Made by a program: the position numbers and the translations under genes
Shown: positions 25,325 to 34,097 of the stretch, one piece after another
How the letters are laid out: the number at the start of each line of letters is the position of its first letter
How positions within the stretch are numbered: the first letter of the stretch is position 1
The notes under the pieces: model-generated
Database searches by the model: none
What the model saw: the letters and a program-made list of their open reading frames with translations, nothing else
Told to the model about the DNA's origin: nothing
From: Onstottus_B arcticum
GTDB lineage: Bacteria; Acidobacteriota; Blastocatellia; UBA7656
Reading direction: 5' to 3'
NCBI GenBank assembly: GCA_038040485.1
Contig: JBBPIE010000026.1
Location: forward strand, 1 to 64,000
DNA length: 64,000 bases

Positions 25325-27226
25325 ATGAAGCTCAATCTTACAGACAACGCGTTGCGAGTTCTTGAGAAGCGCATCCTCGCCCGCGACCACCACGGCCACA
25401 TAAGCGAGACGCCTGAACAGATGTTTCGCCGAGTCGCCCGCAGCGTCGCGGAAGCCGATCTCCAGCACGGCTCGCCCGAAGACGCTGCCGTCTCTGAAGA
25501 AGCCTTCTTCGACATAATGACTTCGCTCGAGTTCTTACCCAATTCTCCGACCTTGATGAACGCGGGGCGGAACCTGGCTCAACTCTCAGCTTGCTTTGTG
25601 TTGCCGATTGAAGACTCGATGGATTCGATCTTCGGCACGTTGCGCGACACGGCGTTGATTCAGAAGAGCGGAGGCGGGACCGGGTTTTCGTTCTCGCGAT
25701 TACGCCCGCGCGAAGACACCATCGAATCGACTCACGGCGTCTCGAGCGGCCCGGTTTCGTTCATGCGGTTATACAACTTCGCGACCGAGGTAACCAAGCT
25801 CGGCGGAAAACGCGCAGGCGCGAACATGGCGATCCTCCGCGTCGACCATCCCGACATCGAAGAGTTCATCGCCGCTAAGACAAATCCGCTCGAGCTGAAC
25901 ACCTTTAACATCTCGGTAGCCGCGACCGACGAGTTTATGGACCGAGTCAAGCGAGGCGAGAGCTATGCGCTGCTCAACCCGCGCACTCGTGAAGCCGGGC
26001 GGCAACTTGACGCGCGAAGCGTCTTTGACAGAATCGTCGAGTCGGCGTGGCGTAACGGCGAGCCGGGCGTGATCTTTATCGATCGTATCAACCGCGACAA
26101 CCCAACGCCCGAGCTCGGCGAGATCGAGAGCACCAACCCTTGCGGCGAGCAGCCGCTGCTGCCTTACGAGTCCTGCGTTCTGGGTTCGATCAACCTCGCG
26201 GAGTTCTATCGCGGCGGGAAAATCGACTACGATCGGCTCAAGAAAGTCGTGCACATCGGCGTTCACTTCCTCGACAACGTCATCGACGTAAGCGAATATC
26301 CGGTGCCCCAGATCGCCGAGCTGACGAAGATGAATCGCAAGATCGGACTTGGCGTGATGGGCTGGGCCGATCTGCTGATCTTGATGGGCATCCCGTACGA
26401 CTCGGACGAAGCGATCGGGCTTGCAGAAGAGGTGATGGGTTTCATCTCGCGCGAAGCGGATGACGCGTCGGTCGAGCTCGCCAAAACGCGAGGCCCGTTT
26501 CCGCGATGGTATCAGGAGAGCATCTATCGAGAGGAGGAACAGCAGGCGGGACGCCCGCGCTCCCAGGAACCGCGCCGCAACGCTACGGTCACGACGGTTG
26601 CGCCGACCGGGACGATCAGCTTGCTGGCCAACTGCTCGAGCGGCATCGAGCCGGTCTACTCGATCGTTTACCGAAGGCTGTCATTTGAATCGGAGCGGAT
26701 GATGTTCGCTCATCCGTTGTTTGAGAGCTACGCTCGCGAGCACGGATTCTACAGCGAAGCTCTGATGCAGCGAATCGCCGAGTCGGGTTCGCTACGCGGG
26801 CTTTCCGAGATTCCTGAGGAAGCGCGGCGACTGTTCGTCACGACTCACGACATAGCTCCAGAATGGCACGTGCGAATGCAAGCAGCTTTTCAGAAACACA
26901 TCGACGCAGCAGTCTCAAAGACGATCAACTTCGCTGCGGAGGCGACGGTCGAGGATGTGAAGAGGGCTTACTTGCTCGCTCATGAGCTGGACTGTAAAGG
27001 TATAACGGTTTATCGAGACGGCTCGCGCGAGAAACAAGTGCTGAGCACGGACCTTGAAGATATGAGCGAGCCGATGAGTTTGGCTTCAGCGGGTCATGCG
27101 GAGATGCAGCGGCCGGAGAATCAGCTTCTGGCGAAGAACATCTGCCCCGATTGCGGTGAGACGTTGCGACACAACGGCGGGTGTTTGTATTGCTCGTGCG
27201 GGTATTCAGTGTGCGTTCAGTCTTGA
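25325..27226 (+). CDS. nrdJ: Class II (adenosylcobalamin-dependent) ribonucleoside reductase
   Basis: A 633-aa class II ribonucleotide reductase, converting ribonucleotides to deoxyribonucleotides with coenzyme B12. Visible motifs: FLPNSPTLMNAG, LSACFVLP, QKSGGGTGFSFSRLRP, the active-site STNPCGEQPLLPYESC, APTGTISLLA, and a C-terminal zinc ribbon CPDCGETLRHNGGCLYCSC. Compared with typical NrdJ proteins it is short and has no N-terminal ATP-cone. A short insertion (about residues 399-418, QQAGRPRSQEP) just before RNATVTT looks unlike the family. The ATG follows AAGGAAA. No nrdR site or other nrd gene is adjacent. Confidence 0.93.
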   Translation: MKLNLTDNALRVLEKRILARDHHGHISETPEQMFRRVARSVAEADLQHGSPEDAAVSEEAFFDIMTSLEFLPNSPTLMNAGRNLAQLSACFVLPIEDSMDSIFGTLRDTALIQKSGGGTGFSFSRLRPREDTIESTHGVSSGPVSFMRLYNFATEVTKLGGKRAGANMAILRVDHPDIEEFIAAKTNPLELNTFNISVAATDEFMDRVKRGESYALLNPRTREAGRQLDARSVFDRIVESAWRNGEPGVIFIDRINRDNPTPELGEIESTNPCGEQPLLPYESCVLGSINLAEFYRGGKIDYDRLKKVVHIGVHFLDNVIDVSEYPVPQIAELTKMNRKIGLGVMGWADLLILMGIPYDSDEAIGLAEEVMGFISREADDASVELAKTRGPFPRWYQESIYREEEQQAGRPRSQEPRRNATVTTVAPTGTISLLANCSSGIEPVYSIVYRRLSFESERMMFAHPLFESYAREHGFYSEALMQRIAESGSLRGLSEIPEEARRLFVTTHDIAPEWHVRMQAAFQKHIDAAVSKTINFAAEATVEDVKRAYLLAHELDCKGITVYRDGSREKQVLSTDLEDMSEPMSLASAGHAEMQRPENQLLAKNICPDCGETLRHNGGCLYCSCGYSVCVQS

Positions 27227-27232
27227 GGCGGG

Positions 27233-27655
27233 CTATTTTGCATCAACAGGTTTGCCCGGAATCAGGCGATGACTGAGAAGGTCGACAGCCGCCTGACACT
27301 GCTCCAGGACGATGTAACCGAGCAAAGGTTCAAACGCACCATTCGCGGAGTTCATATCCAAGAAAAGAACCTCACTATAAATCGGGCGAAAACCTTCGAC
27401 TTCGATTCTAACCGGCCCGCAAACTTCGCCTTCGACCGTGTCCTGAGTGGCCGTTTCGACCGTGACCCTTTGCATCGCTTCGAGCGCTCCGAGGCGACCA
27501 CGCCAGGCGCTTGGAAGGACCAGAAACGCAGAGCCGGTATCGACCAGTGCATCGAACCTCAAACTCTGGGACGCGTCCCGGGCGTTGGTTACTTTCACTG
27601 AAGCAGTTATTCGTCCGACGGCCTCAGTATTTACCGTTGCGATCTCGGCGTTCAT
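27233..27655 (-). CDS. Clan AA aspartic protease family protein
   Basis: A 140-aa retropepsin-like protein with active-site motif LVDTGSAFLVLP and the later hydrophobic segment PLLGYIVLEQCQAAVD, typical of bacterial clan AA proteins. The ATG at 27655 lies 2 nt after the epimerase stop codon, so the two genes are probably co-transcribed; an in-frame GTG at 27685 would overlap the epimerase. It converges with the ribonucleotide reductase gene with only 6 nt between stop codons. Confidence 0.78.
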   Translation of the reverse strand: MNAEIATVNTEAVGRITASVKVTNARDASQSLRFDALVDTGSAFLVLPSAWRGRLGALEAMQRVTVETATQDTVEGEVCGPVRIEVEGFRPIYSEVLFLDMNSANGAFEPLLGYIVLEQCQAAVDLLSHRLIPGKPVDAK

Positions 27656-27657
27656 CT

Positions 27658-28605
27658 CTATTTCGCTATCTGTTCTCGATACCACTCAACGGTCCTTCGA
27701 AGGCCTTCCTCGAAATCTACCGACACTTGATACCCAAGGCCCTGTGACGCCTTCTCAATCGAAGCCTGCGAGTCACGCACATCGCCTGCACGCGCCGGCT
27801 CGTGAATCGCTTCGATGTCGCTGCTGATTATCTCCTTCAGCTTACTCAGCAGATCGAGCAGTGTGTAGCGGTCCCCGCAAGCGACGTTGAAAGCCTGACC
27901 ACCAACGCCTTCTGCTTCCGCGGCCAACAAGTTAGCATTCACGACGTTTTCAACATAGGTGAAGTCTCTCGATTGAAGCCCGTCGCCGTAGATCACCGGC
28001 CGCTTGCTTTCAAGCAGCGCGGTGACGAAGCGGGGGACGACGGCGGCGTATTCAGACTCGAGGTCCTGGCGCGGGCCGAAGATGTTGAAGTACCGAAGCG
28101 AGACCGCTTCGAGCCCGTACACGCGATGGAAAATTCTGACGTAGTGCTCGGCAGCAAGCTTTGAAAGCGCGTAGGGCGAGAGGGGTTGAGGCGTCAGCTC
28201 TTCGTGCTTGGGCAGCACCGCCGTCTCACCGTACACAGAGGAGCTTGAAGCATAGACCACGCGGCGGACTTTTGCGTCGCGAGCTGCCAGCAACACGTTG
28301 AGCGTGCCGGAAAGGTTTACTTCGTGAGTGGTTATCGGATCGGCGACCGAACGAGGGACTGATCCAAGCGCCGCTTCGTGAAAGACTACATCGACGCCTT
28401 CGGTGGCGGCGGCGACAGAGCGTACATCGCGAATGTCGGCGCGCATCAACTCGACATCGCCGCCGATGGATTGGATGTTCGTTTCCTTGCCTGAGAAAAG
28501 ATTGTCCAACACGCGCACGCGATGGCCTTGACGCGCGAGTCGTTCGACGATGTGACTGCCGATAAAGCCGGCGCCTCCAGTTACGAGGTAAGTCTGTTTC
28601 TTCAT
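27658..28605 (-). CDS. NAD-dependent sugar epimerase/dehydratase (extended SDR)
   Basis: A 315-aa extended short-chain dehydrogenase of the UDP-glucose/UDP-GlcNAc 4-epimerase group. The N-terminal nucleotide-binding motif is TGGAGFIGSHI, the catalytic Tyr/Lys is in SPYALSKLAAE with the upstream serine cluster VYASSSSVYGE, and RYFNIFGPRQ is the typical substrate-loop motif. It would supply an NDP-sugar for envelope polysaccharide. GGGAG precedes the ATG. The carbamoyltransferase gene upstream on the same strand suggests a role in a decorated sugar, though a 188-nt repeat-containing gap separates them. Confidence 0.9.
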   Translation of the reverse strand: MKKQTYLVTGGAGFIGSHIVERLARQGHRVRVLDNLFSGKETNIQSIGGDVELMRADIRDVRSVAAATEGVDVVFHEAALGSVPRSVADPITTHEVNLSGTLNVLLAARDAKVRRVVYASSSSVYGETAVLPKHEELTPQPLSPYALSKLAAEHYVRIFHRVYGLEAVSLRYFNIFGPRQDLESEYAAVVPRFVTALLESKRPVIYGDGLQSRDFTYVENVVNANLLAAEAEGVGGQAFNVACGDRYTLLDLLSKLKEIISSDIEAIHEPARAGDVRDSQASIEKASQGLGYQVSVDFEEGLRRTVEWYREQIAK

Positions 28606-28622
28606 TGTCTCCCGGTTTCCAG

Positions 28623-28745
28623 TTCTTCTCTGCGCAATCTCGGCGTCTCAGCGTCTCTGCGGTTAGAGAGGACTTTCGGGTTTACTCGTTGGCGACGCCT
28701 TCTAACCGCAGAGTCGCTGAGACGCCGAGGTTTCGCAGAGAAGAA
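28623..28745. repeat. Long inverted repeat, family A (copy 3)
   Basis: Arms 28623-28667 and 28701-28745 are near-perfect complements with the core AACCGCAGAGTCGCTGAGAC. It occupies the gap between the carbamoyltransferase and epimerase genes, both on the minus strand. Confidence 0.85.
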
Positions 28746-28793
28746 GCGAAATGCGAACGGACCTTGCGCCCGAACAAGATGAGCCTGCAAACT

Positions 28794-30527
28794 TCACTTC
28801 TTGATCAAGAAATTACCAATGGCCAGACAATCGATCCCCGAGCAGTAAAATCCTCGGACCGCTTCGCGTGGAGTTGAGACGACCGGCTCACCAAACAGGT
28901 TAAACGACGTGTTCAGCAACACCGGGACGCCCGACGCTTCGCCAAACTTCACCAGCAGTTTCCAGAATGAAGGATTGGTCTTACGGCTCACCGTCTGCAC
29001 TCGCACGAGTCCGTCTCCGAAGACCGCCGCTGGAATCAACCGCTGGGTGCTTTCCTTGACATGGCTCACCCCCTGGAGAAAGTCAGTCAGCGCGCTCGGC
29101 TCGAAGAACTCCGCCGCGCGTTCCTCTGGCACGGCGGCCGAGAACGGCCGGTAGTCTTCGCGGTGTTTGATGAATGAGTTCAGATTGTCACGCATCATCT
29201 CGCTGGTCGGCGACGCGAGAATGCTGCGAGCGCCAAGCGTGCGGGGGCCGAATTCCATCGCTCCCCGGAACCAGCCTGCGATACGGCCATGGCCGAGCAG
29301 GCGTGCGACTTCGGCGATCAGCTTGTCTTCAGTAAGCGAGTACTCGTACGCAAGCTTGCAGTTGTCGAGCACGCTCTTGATTGAATCGTCGTCATAGATT
29401 GGACCGAGAAAGGCGTGCTCCATCGTGTAGGCCCGTTCGCTGTTGCCAAGCAGTTGGTGCCACACGTAAAGCGCCGCGCCAATCGAGCAGCCGGCGTTTC
29501 CAGCGGCGGGTTGAACGAACAAGCGCCGGAAGCCCGCGCGTTGTTCAACGGCGGCGTTGACCAGGCTGTTGAGCGCCACGCCTCCCGCGAGACAGAGGTT
29601 TTCCTCCCCCGTTTTCTCGCGAAAGCGGGAGGCGATCTCGCACACGACTCGCTCGACCGAGACCTGCACACTTGCGGCGAGGTTGCGGTGCCGCTTCGTG
29701 ATCGGCTCGTCGGCGGCCCGCGCCCCGAAACCGAGCGCCTCGAAGAAGCGATTCGAGAGTGACATCGTCCCTCGAAACGAAGACTCAAAAAACTCCTGGT
29801 TAACAAGCGGCAAGCCGTTCGAGTCGATGGTAAGCAACTGGTTCACAATCTCTTCAAACTCGGGCTCGCCGGTCGGCGCAAGCCACATCGTCTTGTGCCA
29901 ATCGCCGTCGTAGCCGAATCCGAGCGCGGCGGTCGCCGCGCTGTAGACCAGCCCGATAGAGTTCGGAAACTGAGCTTCGGCATTGACCGTGATGCTTCCA
30001 CCGTCGCCGGTCATCAACGCTGTCGAAGTCATATCGCCTTTGTGGTCAACGCTGATGATCGCAGCGTGGGCGAAGCCCGAAACGTAAAACGAGCTTGCGC
30101 CGTGGGCGAGATGATGAGGCACCGAGGCGAACGCGCCGCGGCTCGAAAGCCGAGACTCGACCATTCGCTTCGTCTTCAATCGTTGCTTCAACCCGTTGAG
30201 GCTTTCGACGAAGTACGGGGGAAACTCTTCAATTGAAGCTTGCTCCGCGGCTTGAGTTGCGCGAGACGAGTTGAACGCGATTTCGCGATGAAAGAGCTTG
30301 TGAGGTTCGAGGTAATAAGCGACGTAGTCCAGGTCTTCGAAAGTGATGCGAGCGCGGTCGAGGCAAAACTGTATCGCGCGTTCAGGCAATCCGCCCGCGT
30401 AGTTCATGCCGATGTTTCGAATCCGGGCGAGCTTCTCTTCTTCAATCGCCGCGACGACTCGCCCGTCTTGAATCAGGGCCGCTGCCGCGTCTCGTTCCTG
30501 TCCGGAGATTCCAAGAATGTTTACCAA
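28794..30527 (-). CDS. Carbamoyltransferase, NodU/CmcH family
   Basis: A 577-aa carbamoyltransferase. N-terminal ILGISGQERDAAAALIQDGR and VPHHLAHGASSFYVSGF are the YrdC-independent NodU/HypF-Kae1-like domain; LCLAGGVALNSLVN and FGPRTLGARSILASP are hallmark motifs; the C-terminal domain ends with PVLLNTSFNLFGEPVV. Family members carbamoylate sugars or antibiotics using carbamoyl phosphate and ATP. The start is a TTG at 30527 (TTGGTAAAC) preceded by GAGGA at good spacing. It could modify the sugar made by the downstream epimerase. Confidence 0.92.
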   Translation of the reverse strand: MVNILGISGQERDAAAALIQDGRVVAAIEEEKLARIRNIGMNYAGGLPERAIQFCLDRARITFEDLDYVAYYLEPHKLFHREIAFNSSRATQAAEQASIEEFPPYFVESLNGLKQRLKTKRMVESRLSSRGAFASVPHHLAHGASSFYVSGFAHAAIISVDHKGDMTSTALMTGDGGSITVNAEAQFPNSIGLVYSAATAALGFGYDGDWHKTMWLAPTGEPEFEEIVNQLLTIDSNGLPLVNQEFFESSFRGTMSLSNRFFEALGFGARAADEPITKRHRNLAASVQVSVERVVCEIASRFREKTGEENLCLAGGVALNSLVNAAVEQRAGFRRLFVQPAAGNAGCSIGAALYVWHQLLGNSERAYTMEHAFLGPIYDDDSIKSVLDNCKLAYEYSLTEDKLIAEVARLLGHGRIAGWFRGAMEFGPRTLGARSILASPTSEMMRDNLNSFIKHREDYRPFSAAVPEERAAEFFEPSALTDFLQGVSHVKESTQRLIPAAVFGDGLVRVQTVSRKTNPSFWKLLVKFGEASGVPVLLNTSFNLFGEPVVSTPREAVRGFYCSGIDCLAIGNFLIKK

Positions 30528-30602
30528 CTAGGTTCCTCGCAACAATGCCTGGGGGATGAATACCATTAACATTCGAGGCAAGGCTTTTCAAGTAGGCGCG
30601 CG

Positions 30603-30760
30603 GTAGTGCCCTAAAGCTGTGTTGCTCGCTTTGTCGGCGAATCGACCAACCGCCAAGACGCCAAGAGCGCCAAGATTCTCAACGGATTCTTTGGTCTGAC
30701 CTTGGCGTTCTTGGCGTCTTGGCGGTTTTCCAATCGAGCAATACACAAATAAGACACTAC
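30603..30760. mobile_element. MITE-like inverted-repeat element, family B (copy 1)
   Basis: A 158-nt element with terminal inverted repeats GTAGTGCCCTA / TAAGACACTAC and an inner hairpin made of CGCCAAGACGCCAAG units. A second copy, in the opposite orientation and nearly identical along its whole length, is at 44866-45020. It carries no gene. It lies in the 519-nt gap before the SAHH-like gene; the sequence GGCGCGCG occurs on both flanks and could be a target duplication. The rest of that gap shows no gene. Confidence 0.75.
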
Positions 30761-31046
30761 TGGGCGCGCGGTGCGGGTCCGTTGAGTTGAAAGTTCCCTG
30801 CGAGCGCAGGCGTCCCTGCCTGCCCTTCTCGCGCGTCGCCAAGCAGCAGTCAGGGATGCCTGCATTCCCACGCGGTTCACGCGCGAACTCCACGTACTAT
30901 ATTCCGTGCCGGCCCTATTTGCTTAGTCCCAAGTCGGCGTATCATTTTGCGGTGCCGCTTTTGGCATTGGGTCAAACGGAAAGACGCGGAAGTTGGCGGC
31001 ACACGCATCATTTGGAGGCACACGCATCATAAGGAGAAGGCTCATC

Positions 31047-32231
31047 GTGAGACAACAAAGCGCGCCCGACAAGCTAACAGCGCAGGGTCTGGGGAGAATA
31101 AACTGGGCACAACGTCACTTACATCTGCTCGGGCGGTTGCGAGAGAAGTTGGCGGCAACCAGGCCGTTTGCGAATTTAACCATTGGCATGTGCATGCACA
31201 TTGAACCGAAGACGGCAGTGTTGTGCAGAGTGCTCCAGGCCGGCGGGGCTGAACTTGCGCTCACAGGAAGCCCCGGCACGACTCAGAACGATGTGGTTGC
31301 GGCGCTTCGGAGCAGCGGGTTTCGAGTGTTCGGACAGCGAGAGGACGACCAGGCGAAGCACTTTGAGAACCTGCGCCAGGTCCTGCGCCACAAGCCTCAT
31401 CTCTTGCTGGACAACGGGGCTGATCTTGTCTTTGCTCTTCTTGACGACCCCGGCGAGAGTCGTGTGATCGGTGGCACCGAAGAAACAACAACCGGCGCAA
31501 ACCGGCTTCGCGAAGAACTGCGCGCGGGATTGACGTTTCCAGTGATCGTCGTCAACGATAGCCCGCTGAAGCTGACTATGGAGAATGAACACGGCGTTGG
31601 ACCGACGGTAGTTGAAGGCTTTATGCGCGCGACGAATCTGCTTGTTCCGGCCAGGCGGTTTGTCGTCTTTGGTTATGGGTCGGTTGGCCGGGGCATTGCA
31701 AAATGCCTGCGCGCGCTGGGCGCGCGCGTAGCGGTCGTCGAACCCGACTCGATTCGAGCGCTCGAGGCGGCGCTCGACGGAATGCAGGTTTCGGAGATTG
31801 AACAAGCCCTGAAAAATGGAGAGGTGTTTATCACGGCTACGGGACGGCCAGGGGTAATGGTCGGCGAGCACTTCCAGCGGCTGCCGGATGGTGCGATCCT
31901 TATCAATGCCGGTCACTTCTCATGGGAAATCGATCTCGCAGATCTGAGACAGAGGTCCGCGTCGGTAGATCGTTTCAGCGAGTTGATCGAGGTTTTCACT
32001 CAGCCGGACGGAAGGCAGATAACCCTTCTTGCGCAAGGCGAAATGCTGAACCTCGCGGCTGGCAGCGGCAACCCGGTTGAGACGATGGATCTCGGGCTTG
32101 CGCTTCAAGCTCAGTCGCTGCGCTATATTGCGGAACGCCATAGAGAACTAGCGCACGAACCGCACCCGGTTCCCAGAGAGATCAATCTCGACGTAGCTCG
32201 CTCGATGGTCAAGCTGCTGTCGCGCAGCTAG
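31047..32231 (+). CDS. Divergent adenosylhomocysteinase-family protein
   Basis: A 394-aa protein aligned over its length with S-adenosylhomocysteine hydrolase. Kept features: GTEETTTGANRL (catalytic Glu), VNDSPLK (catalytic Lys), NAD-binding FGYGSVGRG, TATGRPGVM and NAGHFSWEID. Changed features: HMTVQTA of the family reads HIEPKTA, the Asp of the K...DN motif is Glu (KLTMEN), and the C-terminal GHP reads GNP. These positions contact the nucleoside, so the substrate may not be adenosyl-homocysteine. The start is GTG 31047 preceded by AAGGAG; the open frame further upstream translates repeats. The N-terminus is shorter than usual. Confidence 0.8.
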   Translation: MRQQSAPDKLTAQGLGRINWAQRHLHLLGRLREKLAATRPFANLTIGMCMHIEPKTAVLCRVLQAGGAELALTGSPGTTQNDVVAALRSSGFRVFGQREDDQAKHFENLRQVLRHKPHLLLDNGADLVFALLDDPGESRVIGGTEETTTGANRLREELRAGLTFPVIVVNDSPLKLTMENEHGVGPTVVEGFMRATNLLVPARRFVVFGYGSVGRGIAKCLRALGARVAVVEPDSIRALEAALDGMQVSEIEQALKNGEVFITATGRPGVMVGEHFQRLPDGAILINAGHFSWEIDLADLRQRSASVDRFSELIEVFTQPDGRQITLLAQGEMLNLAAGSGNPVETMDLGLALQAQSLRYIAERHRELAHEPHPVPREINLDVARSMVKLLSRS

Positions 32232-32249
32232 CGAGTAAATTCCTGGCCC

Positions 32250-32332
32250 GTACGGGCGGCTCTCCGAGGCCGCCCCTCTTGGGGGCAGCACTCTCGTGCC
32301 GAAGAGGGGCGGCCCCGGAGAGCCGCCCGTAC
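32250..32332. repeat. GC-rich perfect-arm inverted repeat, family D (copy 1)
   Basis: Arms 32250-32280 and 32302-32332 (GTACGGGCGGCTCTCC / GGAGAGCCGCCCGTAC at the outer ends) with a 21-nt loop. It lies between the SAHH-like gene and the nucleotidase gene. Similar elements are at 45086-45111 and 54953-55034. Confidence 0.85.
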
Positions 32333-32356
32333 AGGACCACGAAGAGGAACAGTCGA

Positions 32357-34024
32357 ATGAACGCTATCAACAGGCTGCTGCTTTTCAGCTTCATTGCGGG
32401 ACTTGCTTTGGTCGCGTGCTCTGTAAGGGGCGACGCCGGCGGGCCTTCGAGATCAGTCGTGACCATTCTCTCCACGACAGACTTGCACGGCAACATACTG
32501 GCGATCGACTACAACACAAACCAACCGGACGCACGAGGTCTCGCTCGAGTTGCGACGCTGGTAAAACAGACGCGCAAGGAAGCGCCTGGCCTGCTGCTAT
32601 TCGATTCCGGAGATACGATTCAAGGCACGCCCCTAACCTTTCATCACGCCAGGATAAACAACAAACCACCCGATCCGATGATGGCGGCAATGAATGCGAT
32701 CGGCTACGACGCAATGGCCGTAGGAAACCACGAGTACGAATTTGGCTTCGATGTACTAAACAAATCGCGCGGCGAAGCTCGCTTCCCGTGGCTGTCGGCA
32801 AACACCTATCGCAAGGGAACGGAACAACCTTACTTCGAGCCGTTTATCGTCAGGCAAGTGAACGGCGTTCGCGTCGGGATACTTGGCCTGACAACTCCGG
32901 GCATGCCAAATCTGGACGATCCCGATAGTTACTATTCGAAGATCGAACTGCGCGAGCCCGTGAGCGAGGCGAAGAAGTGGACTGCCGTGCTGCGCGATAA
33001 GGAACGCGCCGATCTGGTCGTTGTTCTCATGCACATGGGGCTTGAAGAAGATCTGCGAACCGGTGAAAAGTCTGCCGGTCAGATGCCGAATGAAAACGCT
33101 GCGCGCGCGATCGCTGAGAATGTGCCGGGTGTCGATGTGATCTTGATGGGCCACACGCACAGGCAGGTGACTTCGGTTTACATCAACGGTGTGCTGCTCG
33201 CCCAGGCCGACAAATGGGGACGAAGCGTCGCCCGGGTCGACGTGTATCTGGAAAAGACCGATGCGACCGGGCGCTGGCGAGTGGTGGCTAAGTCAGCCCG
33301 CACGCTTCCGGTGAGCGACCAGGTTCAGCCTGATCCTGAGATACTTACAATCGCTGAGCCTTATCATCGTGAACTGCAGGCCTGGCTCGACCAGGTGATT
33401 GGCGATTCGGCGGTGGAGTTGAGGGCCGGTGAAGAACGGTTCCGAGACACAGCGATTCTCGATCTGGTACACCGCGTCCAGTTGGAATCCGGCAACGCTG
33501 ATGTTTCAACTGCAATGAGCTTGAACCCCAAATCGCGCATCCCGAAGGGCCCGGTCACGATCCGTGACATCATCGGGCTGTATGAGTATGAGGCGACTCC
33601 GGTGGTTGTAGAGGTGACCGGAAAGCAGTTGAAGGAAGCCCTCGAACACTCAGCCCGGCACTTTGCCGGATACAAACCGAATACGCGCTTGTCCGAAATG
33701 GTCGATGATCGATTCCCGAGCTACACCTATGACGTAGCCGAAGGCATCACGTACGACCTGGACATCTCGAAGCCGGTCGGCGCGCGCGTTATGAACATGC
33801 GCTTTCGCGGACAACCGGTTCTTCCGAATCAGAAGTTGCGGCTCGCTACAAACAACTATCGGGTGAACGGCGGCGCCGGCTACACTATGTTCAAAGACGC
33901 GCCTGTCATTTCTCGATCAAACAAAGAACTCCGCGAGTTGATCATTGAGTGGGTGAAGCGAAACGCTCATATCCCCGCGGCGCCGACCAATAACTGGCGG
34001 CTATTGCCCGAGGTCGCGCGCTAG
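32357..34024 (+). CDS. Lipoprotein 5'-nucleotidase / 2',3'-cyclic phosphodiesterase (UshA family)
   Basis: A 555-aa exported metallophosphatase. The start at 32357 (MNAINRLLLFSFIAG) gives a lipoprotein signal with lipobox LVAC. The calcineurin-like domain has TTDLHGN, FDSGDTIQG, GNHEYEFG and LMGHTHRQ metal ligands; the 5'-nucleotidase C-terminal domain starts near residue 350 and ends in the substrate-binding TNNYRVNGGAGY. It hydrolyses extracytoplasmic nucleotides for phosphate and nucleoside recovery. AGAGGA precedes the ATG. It follows the SAHH-like gene across a strong hairpin. Confidence 0.92.
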   Translation: MNAINRLLLFSFIAGLALVACSVRGDAGGPSRSVVTILSTTDLHGNILAIDYNTNQPDARGLARVATLVKQTRKEAPGLLLFDSGDTIQGTPLTFHHARINNKPPDPMMAAMNAIGYDAMAVGNHEYEFGFDVLNKSRGEARFPWLSANTYRKGTEQPYFEPFIVRQVNGVRVGILGLTTPGMPNLDDPDSYYSKIELREPVSEAKKWTAVLRDKERADLVVVLMHMGLEEDLRTGEKSAGQMPNENAARAIAENVPGVDVILMGHTHRQVTSVYINGVLLAQADKWGRSVARVDVYLEKTDATGRWRVVAKSARTLPVSDQVQPDPEILTIAEPYHRELQAWLDQVIGDSAVELRAGEERFRDTAILDLVHRVQLESGNADVSTAMSLNPKSRIPKGPVTIRDIIGLYEYEATPVVVEVTGKQLKEALEHSARHFAGYKPNTRLSEMVDDRFPSYTYDVAEGITYDLDISKPVGARVMNMRFRGQPVLPNQKLRLATNNYRVNGGAGYTMFKDAPVISRSNKELRELIIEWVKRNAHIPAAPTNNWRLLPEVAR

Positions 34025-34042
34025 CACCTAACTTATCAGGCA

Positions 34043-34080
34043 GATCTCTGCGTTTGTCTCCGCGTCTTTTTGCGGTAAGG
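34043..34080. repeat. Single degenerate arm of family A repeat
   Basis: TCTCTGCGTTTGTCTCCGCG followed by TTTTTGCGGTAAGG resembles one arm of the family A palindromes, without a matching second arm. It lies between the convergent nucleotidase and potB genes. Confidence 0.5.
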
Positions 34081-34097
34081 TGGTTTGCCGAAGAGTA

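Noticed and set aside
30588..30893. Short frames across the MITE-like element
   Set aside because: They translate the inverted repeat itself and differ between the two copies.
30761..31046. SAH riboswitch ahead of the adenosylhomocysteinase-like gene
   Set aside because: I could not find the conserved SAH riboswitch core; the region contains repeat remnants only.
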